Both the position numbers and the translations under genes were made by a program. A stretch of 64,000 bases of DNA from the NCBI GenBank assembly GCA_900551755.1, contig URXK01000007.1, positions 13,056-77,055 of the forward strand, written 5' to 3'. Below the pieces are notes generated by a model that was given only the letters and a program-made list of their open reading frames with translations, did not search any database and was not told where the DNA came from. Below are positions 1 through 7,619 of this stretch, piece after piece. Position 1 is the first letter of the stretch, and every line of letters starts with the position of its first letter. The DNA comes from an uncultured Eubacterium sp. (GTDB lineage Bacteria; Bacillota; Clostridia; Lachnospirales; CAG-274).

Positions 1-638
1 CAACAGCAGATAGTAAGGCTAGAGTAAAGGGCTATGCTGGAAATCCTAGAGTTGATTTGCCTTTAAGAGAAGATGGAAAACTTGATGTAAGTGGTGCTGT
101 TGGCAAGGGTACTCTTACTATAATGAAGGATATGGGGCTTAAAGAACCTTATGTTGGTCAGATACCTTTGACTTCTGGTGAAATTGCTGAGGATTTAACT
201 TATTACTTTGCTAAATCAGAACAGACACCATCTGCTGTAGCATTAGGTGTTCTTGTTGATAAGGATTATACCATTAAACAGGCTGGTGGATTTATTATTC
301 AGCTTATGCCAGAGGCTGATGAGGATACTATTTTCTCTCTTGAAATAAAGCTTCACGAAATGGAGCCTGTAACAACAATGCTTGAAAAGGGTATGACACC
401 TGAAGATATTATGGATTATTTAATTGGTGATTTAGAGCCTAATATATTAGATAAAGTTCCAGTAGAGTATTATTGTAACTGCTCAAGAGAAAGAGTTGAA
501 AAGGCACTTGTATCTCTTGGTAAAAAGGAAATTGCTAAAATAATTGAAGAAGACGGCAAGGCTACACTTCATTGTCATTTCTGCAACAAAGATTATGATT
601 TTAGCAAAGATGATTTATTAAAATTGCTTCAAGAATAG
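1..638 (+). CDS. hslO: Hsp33 redox-regulated chaperonin, 3' part (5' end outside window)
   Basis: Cytosolic holdase chaperone that is switched on by oxidation of a C-terminal zinc centre. The open frame runs from the first bases of the window (in frame from base 3), so the TTG at 57 is internal and not a start; about 211 residues are visible. The C-terminal zinc motif is present as CNC near base 475 and CHFC near base 570, which matches the family's CxC-x(27-32)-CxxC redox switch. The upstream glycine-rich region (KGYAGNPRVDLPL) and the QAGGF segment match the Hsp33 substrate-binding domain. The gene ends about 60 bp before the rpsU promoter. Only the missing N-terminus limits the call. Confidence 0.93.
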   Translation, partial: TADSKARVKGYAGNPRVDLPLREDGKLDVSGAVGKGTLTIMKDMGLKEPYVGQIPLTSGEIAEDLTYYFAKSEQTPSAVALGVLVDKDYTIKQAGGFIIQLMPEADEDTIFSLEIKLHEMEPVTTMLEKGMTPEDIMDYLIGDLEPNILDKVPVEYYCNCSRERVEKALVSLGKKEIAKIIEEDGKATLHCHFCNKDYDFSKDDLLKLLQE

Positions 639-698
639 TACATTTTATAGTGCTTTCGCTTTTTTTCAAAAAAAGTTCAAAAAAAATTAAATTTATGG

Positions 699-727
699 TT
701 GACTATAATGAAAATATTGTGTATAAT
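699..727 (+). promoter_or_regulatory. Sigma-A-type promoter for rpsU
   Basis: TTGACT (699-704) and TATAAT (722-727) are separated by exactly 17 bp. Transcription would begin near 734, leaving a leader of about 58 nt before rpsU. Confidence 0.75.
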
Positions 728-791
728 TTTGTAGTGTGCAATTTTACTTTTATTGCACTGGATTGATGTAACCGGAGGGAGGGAAGTAACA

Positions 792-968
792 ATGTCTGAG
801 GTTAGAGTTAAGGAAAATGAGTCATTAGATAGCGCTCTTCGTCGTTTCAAGAGAAACTGTGCTAAGGCCGGTATTATGGGCGAGGTAAGAAAGAGAGAAC
901 ACTATGACAAGCCTAGTGTAAAGCGTAAGAAGAAGTCTGAAGCTGCTAGAAAGCGTAAGTACAACTAA
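792..968 (+). CDS. rpsU: 30S ribosomal protein S21
   Basis: Small basic protein of the 30S subunit, 58 residues, the usual bacterial S21 length. It begins [20 protein letters not shown] and has a Lys/Arg-rich tail ending RKRKYN. An in-frame upstream ATG at 753 would add 13 residues unlike the family. The ATG at 792 is preceded by a strong GGAGGGAGG Shine-Dalgarno region at about 775-783, so it was chosen. It has its own promoter at 699-727 and is followed 24 bp later by a YqeY gene, a common Firmicutes neighbour. Confidence 0.97.
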   Translation: MSEVRVKENESLDSALRRFKRNCAKAGIMGEVRKREHYDKPSVKRKKKSEAARKRKYN

Positions 969-992
969 TTTACACAAAGGATAGTGATTATT

Positions 993-1445
993 ATGTCATT
1001 GAAGGAACAACTTTTTAATGACTTAAAAACAGCAATGAAAGAAAAGGATACTCTTAAAAAAGAAGTTATCCAAATCGTTCGTGCAGGCGTTCTTCAAATT
1101 GAGAAGGACAACAAAATTGACAACCTTGACGATGACAGCGTTTTAAGTGTTATTTCCAAGGAAATTAAAAAAATCAACGATGTTATGCCTGACTTTGAAA
1201 AGGCAGGTCGTCAAGACTTAATAGATGAGGCAAACAAGAAGATTGAGCTTTTGAAGGCTTACCTTCCCGAGCAGTTGTCAGAAGCTGAAATTGAGGAAAT
1301 TGTAGCTGAAACTATTAAGGAAGTTGGTGCTCAGTCTATTAGAGATATGGGCAAGGTAATGGGTTCTGTTACAGCTAAGACTAAGGGCAAGGCTGATAAC
1401 AAACTTGTTAGTACAATAGTTAAGAAATTACTTAATAACTTGTAA
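993..1445 (+). CDS. GatB/YqeY domain-containing protein
   Basis: About 150 residues, almost entirely helical and charged, matching the YqeY family: N-terminal MSLKEQLFNDLKTAMKEKD, the central LLKAYLPEQLSEAEIEEIV, and the C-terminal DMGKVMGSV followed by a short K-rich helix. YqeY resembles the tail domain of the amidotransferase subunit GatB and is thought to act near tRNA or translation, but its role is not established. A GTG at 984 lies only 3 bp from the AAAGG Shine-Dalgarno (976-980), so ATG 993 is preferred. It follows rpsU closely, probably in the same transcript, and ends at a strong terminator. Confidence 0.9.
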   Translation: MSLKEQLFNDLKTAMKEKDTLKKEVIQIVRAGVLQIEKDNKIDNLDDDSVLSVISKEIKKINDVMPDFEKAGRQDLIDEANKKIELLKAYLPEQLSEAEIEEIVAETIKEVGAQSIRDMGKVMGSVTAKTKGKADNKLVSTIVKKLLNNL

Positions 1446-1457
1446 TTATTAACAGGG

Positions 1458-1490
1458 GCTACTACACGGATAGTGTAGTAGCTTTTTTTT
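1458..1490 (+). terminator. Rho-independent terminator after the YqeY gene
   Basis: A perfect 10-bp stem (1458-1467 with 1473-1482) with a 5-nt loop is followed by eight T residues. Confidence 0.92.
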
Positions 1491-1513
1491 GTCAGAGTAA
1501 AGGAGAGTTTTAT

Positions 1514-2788
1514 ATGGAAAAATTGAAAAGATATATTATATTTTTATTTGGACTTTTTATTAGTTCTTTTGGTGTAAGCCTTGTTACTAAAGCTAATTTA
1601 GGTACATCTCCCATTTCGGCTATACCTTATGTTTTAAGTCTTAACTTTTCTCCTACACTGGGAAACTTTACAATTATATTTAGCGTCTTTCTTATTTTTT
1701 TACAGCTTTTAATATTAAGAAAAAACTTTAAATTAGAACATATTTTGCAAATACCAATATCTATTGCCTTTGGTTATTTCATAGATTTCACTATGATTTT
1801 GCTTAGTTTTGTTAATCCTCAACTTTATGTAGTCAAAATTATTTATTTAATTTTAGGCTGTATAGTTTTGGGCTTTGGTGTATATTTAGAGGTTCTTGCT
1901 GATGTAGCTATGCTTCCAGGTGAATCTTTTGTTCGTGCAGTATCTACTACTTGGAAAACAGATTTTGGTATAACAAAAATTTGCTTTGATGTATCAATGA
2001 CTGTTGGTGCAGTTATTATATCTTTTGTTTGTGCTGGCAGACTTGATGGTGTTAGAGAGGGTACAATTATAGCTGCTCTTTTGGTTGGTTTTATAGCAAG
2101 ACTTTTAGGCAGAATGTTAGCTTTTGCAAAGCCTTATATTTTAAAGGAAAGTTTAGAGCCTGTTGCAACAACAGATGTGGCTACATCTAATGCTGTTACA
2201 GTAATTGCCATAGGTAGACAGTATGGCTGTGGAGGTCACAACATAGGTACTAAAATTGCTAAAAAACTTGGTTGGAATTTTTATGACAAGGAAATTATAC
2301 AGATGACAGCAGGTTCAACTGGCTATACTCCTGAGTTCGTACAAAGTAAAGAAGAAAATATGACAAATAGCCTTTTGTTTGACCTTGTTAATCAAATGTA
2401 TGCTTATTCAAATGAGCATAATGCACCTAAGGATAAAATTTTTGAGGCAGAGTCTAAGGTAATAAATCAGTTGGCTAGTGAAAATAAGTGTGTTATAACA
2501 GGTAGATGTTCAGATTATATACTTAGAAATAATAAAAATTGCTTTAGAATTTTTCTTCACGCACCTATTGAATATAGAATTAAAAATATATCAAAATTGT
2601 TGAATATATCAGAAAAAGAGGCTGAAATTAAAATAAGAAAAGAAGATAAAAGACGAGCTGATAATTATCGCTATTATACTGGTAGTATGTGGGGTAATTC
2701 AGCTAATTATAATTTGTCTTTTGATACCTCTGTTGGCGAAGATTTTACTGTGGAGCTTTTAAGTGAAATAGTTAATAAAAAGTTATAG
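1514..2788 (+). CDS. YczE/YitT-like membrane protein fused to a cytidylate-kinase-like domain
   Basis: 424 residues in two parts. Residues about 1-210 form a five- to six-helix membrane region beginning with KANLGTSPISAIPYVLSL, typical of YczE/YyaS-type integral membrane proteins. Residues about 228-424 match cytidylate-kinase-like proteins: a variant nucleotide loop GRQYGCGGHNIGTKIAKKLG, FYDKEII, a VITGRCSDYIL segment and an Arg-rich R..EDKRRADNYRYYTG lid. The glycine-rich loop is not the classical GxxGxGKS/T of Cmk, so CMP kinase activity is not assured. A Shine-Dalgarno AAAGGAGAG supports ATG 1514. It stands alone between a terminator and a repeat-rich gap. The membrane-plus-kinase fusion is clear; the substrate is unknown. 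Confidence 0.8.
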   Translation: MEKLKRYIIFLFGLFISSFGVSLVTKANLGTSPISAIPYVLSLNFSPTLGNFTIIFSVFLIFLQLLILRKNFKLEHILQIPISIAFGYFIDFTMILLSFVNPQLYVVKIIYLILGCIVLGFGVYLEVLADVAMLPGESFVRAVSTTWKTDFGITKICFDVSMTVGAVIISFVCAGRLDGVREGTIIAALLVGFIARLLGRMLAFAKPYILKESLEPVATTDVATSNAVTVIAIGRQYGCGGHNIGTKIAKKLGWNFYDKEIIQMTAGSTGYTPEFVQSKEENMTNSLLFDLVNQMYAYSNEHNAPKDKIFEAESKVINQLASENKCVITGRCSDYILRNNKNCFRIFLHAPIEYRIKNISKLLNISEKEAEIKIRKEDKRRADNYRYYTGSMWGNSANYNLSFDTSVGEDFTVELLSEIVNKKL

Positions 2789-2857
2789 GTAGGTGGATTG
2801 TAGAGGAAAGCATTGCTTGTATGTAAATAAAGGTGTTGTTTGTGTAATCTAAAAAAT

Positions 2858-2962
2858 GGAAACCCTTCCGTCAACCTTTGGTTGCCACCTTCCCTATAAG
2901 GGAAGGTAAATGGTTTTGCTCCACTTGTAGGGGAGCTGTCAGCTTGCTGACTGAGGGGTTTC
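2858..2962. repeat. Complete copy of a hairpin-rich interspersed repeat (MITE-like), element A1
   Basis: 105 bp bounded by imperfect inverted ends (GGAAACCCTTC and GAGGGGTTTCT). It contains four small hairpins: CAACC/GGTTG, CCTTCCCT/AGGGAAGG, GCTCC/GGAGC and GTCAGC/GCTGAC. Related copies or halves occur at 6214-6452 (inverted and split), 54144-54199 with 54416-54462, and 63892-63944. No coding capacity. Confidence 0.85.
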
Positions 2963-3134
2963 TATTTTATTATATTTATTTGAATATTTACAACTGGCGA
3001 ACAATGTTCGCCCCTACAAATAAGGTATTCTTTATTTATATAGGTATTAATTTATAAATGGACGAGCAATGCTCGCCCCTACAAAAATAAGAGAGTAAAA
3101 AGTAGTAGTTTAGTTTGCTGTATTATATAAAGGT
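2963..3134. repeat. Two short 'GGCGAAC...CCCCTACAAA' hairpin repeats in AT-rich spacer
   Basis: Two copies of a second repeat type lie here: GGCGAAC-AAT-GTTCGCC at 2996-3012 and GACGAGC-AAT-GCTCGCC at 3061-3077, each followed by CCCTACAAA. Similar units are at about 6308-6330 (degenerate, inverted), 54343-54366 and the window end. No gene is visible in this stretch. Confidence 0.75.
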
Positions 3135-3214
3135 AAAACATTAATGTTTCAAAAATATTAAGAATAAACAAATAGTAAATTTCCTATTGCATAAAGTAGG
3201 GTAAATCTGTTATT
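3135..3214. repeat. 80-bp direct repeat, left copy
   Basis: Identical to 3386-3465, offset by 251 bp. It contains the perfect palindrome AAACATTAATGTTT (3136-3149) and ends with GGGTAAATCT, which can pair with 3368-3377. Confidence 0.9.
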
Positions 3215-3377
3215 TGCGTTAAAAAGTCTGAAGTGCATAACTGGCGAAATCACAGAAAAGGAAGCTAGCTTAAAGTGTCTGTGATGAGGCCAGTTATATA
3301 GGGCGGACGCCCAGCGACCGAGATGTTGAAAACATCGAGGGAACTACAGACGAAAGAGAAGAGGGGAAGATTTACCC
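3199..3377 (+). ncRNA. Candidate structured RNA of unknown class upstream of secA
   Basis: GC-richer than its surroundings and full of nested complementarity. An outer 10-bp helix (3199-3208 with 3368-3377) encloses a 9-bp helix ATAACTGGC/GCCAGTTAT (about 3237-3245 with 3289-3297). Inside that is ATCACAG/CTGTGAT (3249-3255 with 3279-3285), separated by a purine-rich GAA/GAG internal loop. Next come a GGGC-GGAC-GCCC hairpin (3301-3312) and a GATGTT-GAA-AACATC hairpin (3322-3336), then a purine-rich single strand. No ORF over 60 residues fits. I do not recognise the family: an orphan OMEGA/HEARO-type RNA, a 5' fragment of a group II intron, or a new cis-regulatory RNA for secA are all possible. 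Strand is assumed from secA. Confidence 0.5.
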
Positions 3378-3385
3378 GAGGAAAG

Positions 3386-3465
3386 AAAACATTAATGTTT
3401 CAAAAATATTAAGAATAAACAAATAGTAAATTTCCTATTGCATAAAGTAGGGTAAATCTGTTATT
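3386..3465. repeat. 80-bp direct repeat, right copy
   Basis: Exact copy of 3135-3214, ending 53 bp before secA. Its GGGTAAATCT (3450-3459) can also pair with AGATTTACCC at 3368-3377, competing with the outer helix of the RNA candidate. A TATAAT hexamer at 3477-3482 lies just downstream, without a convincing -35. Confidence 0.9.
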
Positions 3466-3518
3466 ATATAAACTAGTATAATATTGAAATAACCTAAAAG
3501 AATATGAGGTGTAAATAA

Positions 3519-6113
3519 ATGGGTTTTTTAGAAAAAGTATTTGGCTCTTACAGCGACAAGGAAATCAAGAAGATTAAGCCTATAGTTGCAAAGATTAATT
3601 CACTTGAGCCTGAAATGGAAGCGTTAAGTGATGATGAGCTTAGAGCAAAGACAGACGAGTTTAAGGCAAGAATTGCTGATGGTGCTACTCTTGATGATAT
3701 TTTGCCTGAAGCTTTTGCTGTTGTAAGAGAGGCATCTAAGAGAGTACTTGGTATGCGTCACTTTGATGTACAGCTTATTGGTGGTATTGTTCTTCATCAG
3801 GGCCGTATATCTGAAATGAAAACAGGTGAAGGTAAAACTTTAGTTTCTACTTGTCCAGCTTACCTTAATGCTCTTGCTGGCAAGGGTGTTCATATTGTTA
3901 CAGTAAACGAATATCTTGCTAAGAGAGATGCTGAAGAAATGGGTCAGGTACATCGTTTCTTAGGCCTTACTGTTGGTGTTATTTATCACGATATGGAAAA
4001 GCCTGAAAGACAGGAAGCATATAACTGTGATATTACTTATGCTACAAATAACGAACTTGGTTTTGATTACTTAAGAGATAATATGGTTGTTTATGAGAAG
4101 GACCTTGTTCAGAGAGGTCTTCACTTTGCTATCATTGATGAGGTTGACTCAATTCTTATTGATGAGGCTAGAACTCCACTTATTATTTCTGGTCAGTCAG
4201 ATAAATCTACTAAGCTTTATGAGCTTGCAGATATGTTTGTAAAGACTCTTACAAAGGGTCAGATTTTAAATGAAGACGAGGCTATGAATCCTCTTATTAG
4301 AGAAGAACTTAAAGAAGAGGGCGACTTTGTAGTTGATGAAAAGGGTAAGACATCAAGCCTTACTCAGCAGGGTGTTGAAAAGGCTGAAAAGTTCTTTAAT
4401 GTTGAAAACCTTTCTGACCCTGAAAATATGGCTTTACTTCACCATATTAACAATGCTTTAAAGGCTAATTACAATATGTTTAAAGACCAGGACTATGTAA
4501 CTGAAAACGATAAGGGTGAGCCAGAAATCGTTATTGTAGATACATTTACTGGTAGAATGATGCCAGGTCGTAGATATTCTGATGGTTTACATCAGGCTAT
4601 TGAGGCTAAAGAGCATTTAGAGGTTAAGAGAGAAAGTAAGACTCTTGCAACTATTACTTTCCAGAACTTCTTTAATAAGTATGAAAAGAAGTCAGGTATG
4701 ACAGGTACTGCACAGACAGAAGAAGCCGAATTTAGAGCTATTTATGGTATGGATGTTGTTTGTATTCCAACTAATAAGCCTGTTATTAGAAAAGACTTAA
4801 ATGATATTGTTTACCAGACACAGGCTGCAAAGTACAGAGCTGTTGTTAAAGAGGTTGTTGAATCTCACGAAAAGGGACAGCCAGTTCTTGTTGGTACTGT
4901 TAATATTGAAATTTCAGAGCTTTTAGGTTCAATGCTTAAAAGAGAGGGCGTTAAGTGCGAAGTCCTTAATGCTAAGAATCATAGAAGAGAAGCTGAAATC
5001 GTTGCTAAGGCTGGTGAAATGGGTGCTGTAACTATTGCCACTAATATGGCTGGTAGAGGTACTGATATTAAACTTGGCGAAGGTGTTGTTGAGGTTGGTG
5101 GTCTTAAGATTATCGGTACTGAAAGACACGAGTCAAGAAGAATTGATAACCAGTTAAGAGGTCGTTCTGGTCGTCAGGGTGACCCAGGTGAGTCTAAGTT
5201 CTACTTATCACTTGAAGATGATTTATTAAGACTCTTTGGTTCAGAAAAAACTGCTGAAATGATTAAAAAGCTTGGTCTTCCTGAGGACGAGCCTATTGTA
5301 GCAAAAATGCTTACTAAGTCTATTGAAAATGCACAGAAGAAGGTTGAAGGTAACAACTTCTCAGCTAGAAAGAGACTTCTTGATTATGATAAGGTAAATA
5401 ATGAACAGAGAGAAATTATTTACGCACAGAGAAAGGAAGTTCTTTTAGGAGCTGACCTTAAGGATAAAATTTTAAATATGGTTAAGGCTGTTATTACTAG
5501 ATGTGTTGATTCAGTTTGCCTTAATGATGATGACCCAACAGAATGGGATATGACAGAATTTAATGAGCTTATCAGACCTTATTTTGACTTTGAGGATATG
5601 TTTATTCTTTCTGATGAAGATATTCAGACAATTACTAAGGAAAAGCTTGTTGAAAGAGTTTACAATGACGCTATCGTTAAGTATGATGCTAAGGAAAATG
5701 AGTACGGCAGTGAAATGATGAGAGAACTTGAAAGAGTTATTACTCTTAAGGTTGTTGATACTAAGTGGATGGCTCATATTGATGATATGGACCAAATGCG
5801 TCAGGGTATTATGTTAAGAGCACTTGCTCAGAGAGACCCTCTTATTGAGTACCAGTTTGTAAGTTATGATATGTTTGAAGAACTTTCTAACAATATTCAG
5901 AATGATATTGTTAAGACTTTATTCCACATCCAGATTGTAACTCCAGAGCAGAGCCTTGAAAGAGAGCAGGTAGCACAGCCAACTTCAACTAATATGGACG
6001 AGTCAGCTGGTGGCAATACTAAGGTTAGAAAAGAACCTAAGGTAGGCAGAAATGACCCTTGTCCTTGTGGTAGTGGTAAAAAGTATAAGCAGTGCTGTGG
6101 CAGATTTGAGTAA
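3519..6113 (+). CDS. secA: Preprotein translocase ATPase SecA
   Basis: The motor that pushes unfolded secretory proteins through SecYEG at the cytoplasmic membrane. 864 residues, normal for the family. The Walker A motif MKTGEGKT is at 100-107 and the DEVD box is near 206 ([18 protein letters not shown]). Motif IV/V segments [13 protein letters not shown] and [13 protein letters not shown] are present. The C-terminal zinc finger [13 protein letters not shown] (848-860) binds SecB or phospholipid in other species. The Shine-Dalgarno GAGGTG supports ATG 3519. It is followed by a terminator and then prfB, the classic Firmicutes order, here separated by a repeat. The leader carries the 80-bp repeat and the RNA candidate. 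Confidence 0.98.
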   Translation: MGFLEKVFGSYSDKEIKKIKPIVAKINSLEPEMEALSDDELRAKTDEFKARIADGATLDDILPEAFAVVREASKRVLGMRHFDVQLIGGIVLHQGRISEMKTGEGKTLVSTCPAYLNALAGKGVHIVTVNEYLAKRDAEEMGQVHRFLGLTVGVIYHDMEKPERQEAYNCDITYATNNELGFDYLRDNMVVYEKDLVQRGLHFAIIDEVDSILIDEARTPLIISGQSDKSTKLYELADMFVKTLTKGQILNEDEAMNPLIREELKEEGDFVVDEKGKTSSLTQQGVEKAEKFFNVENLSDPENMALLHHINNALKANYNMFKDQDYVTENDKGEPEIVIVDTFTGRMMPGRRYSDGLHQAIEAKEHLEVKRESKTLATITFQNFFNKYEKKSGMTGTAQTEEAEFRAIYGMDVVCIPTNKPVIRKDLNDIVYQTQAAKYRAVVKEVVESHEKGQPVLVGTVNIEISELLGSMLKREGVKCEVLNAKNHRREAEIVAKAGEMGAVTIATNMAGRGTDIKLGEGVVEVGGLKIIGTERHESRRIDNQLRGRSGRQGDPGESKFYLSLEDDLLRLFGSEKTAEMIKKLGLPEDEPIVAKMLTKSIENAQKKVEGNNFSARKRLLDYDKVNNEQREIIYAQRKEVLLGADLKDKILNMVKAVITRCVDSVCLNDDDPTEWDMTEFNELIRPYFDFEDMFILSDEDIQTITKEKLVERVYNDAIVKYDAKENEYGSEMMRELERVITLKVVDTKWMAHIDDMDQMRQGIMLRALAQRDPLIEYQFVSYDMFEELSNNIQNDIVKTLFHIQIVTPEQSLEREQVAQPTSTNMDESAGGNTKVRKEPKVGRNDPCPCGSGKKYKQCCGRFE

Positions 6114-6127
6114 GAATTAAGTTATAT

Positions 6128-6159
6128 TATAGGTGTGTCTTGTGGCACACCTATATTTT
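6128..6159 (+). terminator. Rho-independent terminator after secA
   Basis: A 10-bp stem TATAGGTGTG/CACACCTATA (6128-6137 with 6146-6155) is followed by a short T run. Confidence 0.85.
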
Positions 6160-6213
6160 AATGTTTAGATAATGTTTGAGTAATTAAGAATAATAAATTG
6201 TATGTTGTTTAGT

Positions 6214-6452
6214 AAACCCCTCAGTCAGCAAGCTGACAGCTCCCCTAAAAGTGGAGCTATAGGATTAATATTTAGCTATGCTTTAAATTATAATGAATGG
6301 GTTATTTGTAGGAGCGAACTTTGTTCTCCAGTTTAAAATAAATATGATAGAAAACACCTAGTAGCAACTGACAATTTTCCCACAAGTGGAGCAAAACCGT
6401 TTACCTCCCCTTATAGGGGAGGTGGCAACCGAAGGTTGACGGAAGGGTTTCC
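6214..6452. repeat. Inverted, split copy of the hairpin-rich repeat (element A2)
   Basis: The reverse complement of the right half (6214-6257) and of the left half (6382-6452) of the 2858-2962 element are separated by 126 bp (6258-6383). AAGTGGAGC stands on both sides of the insert (6249-6257 and 6384-6392) but occurs once in the intact element, like a 9-bp target duplication. The insert includes a degenerate 'GTAGGAGCGAAC' hairpin unit near 6308. This explains the whole gap between secA and prfB; no gene is seen. Confidence 0.8.
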
Positions 6453-6486
6453 AAAACAAACAACAATTTATAGAAAGGTTGATTTT

Positions 6487-7593
6487 ATGATATTTGAACT
6501 TGACCAGATGGCAACAGAGCTTGCCTCATATAGTGAAAGTCTTGAAGGACTTAAAAATTCATTAAACATAGATGAGGCAATAGAAAAAGTTACAGAGCTT
6601 GAAGAAATTGCCGGTGACCCAGACTTTTGGAATGATATGGAAAAGGCACAAAAAAATCTTCAGCAGACAAAACAGCTTAAAAATAAAATTGAAGGTTATG
6701 AAAAACTTAAGTCAGATTACGATGACTTAATGACTCTTATTGAAATGGGTAATGAAATGGACGATGACTCCGTTGTTGATGAAGCTAAGGAAATGAGAGT
6801 AAAGTTTGAGGAGGAGTTTGAGCATTTAAGAATTTCAACTCTCCTTACAGGTCAGTATGACCATTGCAATGCTATTGTTACTCTTCACTCTGGTGCAGGT
6901 GGAACAGAGGCTTGCGACTGGGTATCAATGCTTTACAGAATGTATAGCCGTTGGGTAGAAAAACAGGGCTTTGGCTTTGACCTTATGGATTATCAAGATG
7001 GTGATGAGGCTGGTATAAAGTCAGTTACTTTTATGGTAACTGGTGAAAATGCTTATGGTTATTTAAAGGGTGAAAAGGGTATTCATAGACTTGTTAGAAT
7101 TTCACCTTTTGACTCAAGTGGTAGACGCCATACTTCATTTGCAAGCTGTGATGTAATGCCTGAAATTGATGAGGATATTGAAGTTGAAATTAATCCAGAT
7201 GATTTAAGGGTTGATACTTACAGAGCTAGTGGTGCAGGTGGTCAGCACGTTAACAAAACATCATCAGCTATAAGAATTACTCATATTCCAACTAACATAG
7301 TTGTACAGTGTCAGAATGAAAGAAGTCAGTTCCAAAATAAAGATATGGCTATGAAGATGCTTAAGGCAAAGCTTTATGAGCTTAAGTTAAAGGAACAGGG
7401 CGAAATGCTTGAGGGCATAAGAGGCGAAGTTAAAGATATTGCTTGGGGTAGCCAGATACGAAGCTATGTTTTCCACCCTTACAATATGATTAAAGACCAC
7501 AGAACTGGTGCAGAAACTGGTAATGTTCAGCCAGTTATGGACGGTAACCTTGACCTTTTTGTAAATGCCTATTTAAAGTGGATAAATGAGTAA
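6487..7593 (+). CDS. prfB: Peptide chain release factor 2
   Basis: Recognises UGA and UAA stop codons and triggers peptide release. 368 residues from ATG 6487, which follows an AGAAAGG Shine-Dalgarno; the longer frame from TTG 6436 reads through a repeat and is rejected. The SPF stop-codon motif is at 206-208 and the catalytic GGQ at 251-253 (GAGGQHVNKTSS). In many bacteria prfB is autoregulated by a +1 frameshift at an in-frame UGA near codon 25; here the matching place reads TCA TTA AAC ATA with no stop, so the gene is in one continuous frame. It lies downstream of secA, 26 bp before the CbiJET-like gene. Confidence 0.97.
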   Translation: MIFELDQMATELASYSESLEGLKNSLNIDEAIEKVTELEEIAGDPDFWNDMEKAQKNLQQTKQLKNKIEGYEKLKSDYDDLMTLIEMGNEMDDDSVVDEAKEMRVKFEEEFEHLRISTLLTGQYDHCNAIVTLHSGAGGTEACDWVSMLYRMYSRWVEKQGFGFDLMDYQDGDEAGIKSVTFMVTGENAYGYLKGEKGIHRLVRISPFDSSGRRHTSFASCDVMPEIDEDIEVEINPDDLRVDTYRASGAGGQHVNKTSSAIRITHIPTNIVVQCQNERSQFQNKDMAMKMLKAKLYELKLKEQGEMLEGIRGEVKDIAWGSQIRSYVFHPYNMIKDHRTGAETGNVQPVMDGNLDLFVNAYLKWINE

Positions 7594-7619
7594 TTTTTGT
7601 TTCCTTAAGGAGGAATATT

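Noticed and set aside
2858..3134. CRISPR-like repeats in the 2.8-3.1 kb gap
   Set aside because: Units differ in length and spacing and contain hairpins; no regular repeat-spacer pattern or cas gene.
3199..3377. RNase P RNA, tmRNA or SRP RNA
   Set aside because: A GAGGAAAG word recalls RNase P but the other conserved regions are absent and the segment is too short.
6436..6486. Upstream TTG start for prfB (17 extra residues)
   Set aside because: These codons lie in the interspersed repeat, and ATG 6487 has its own Shine-Dalgarno and matches RF2 N-termini.
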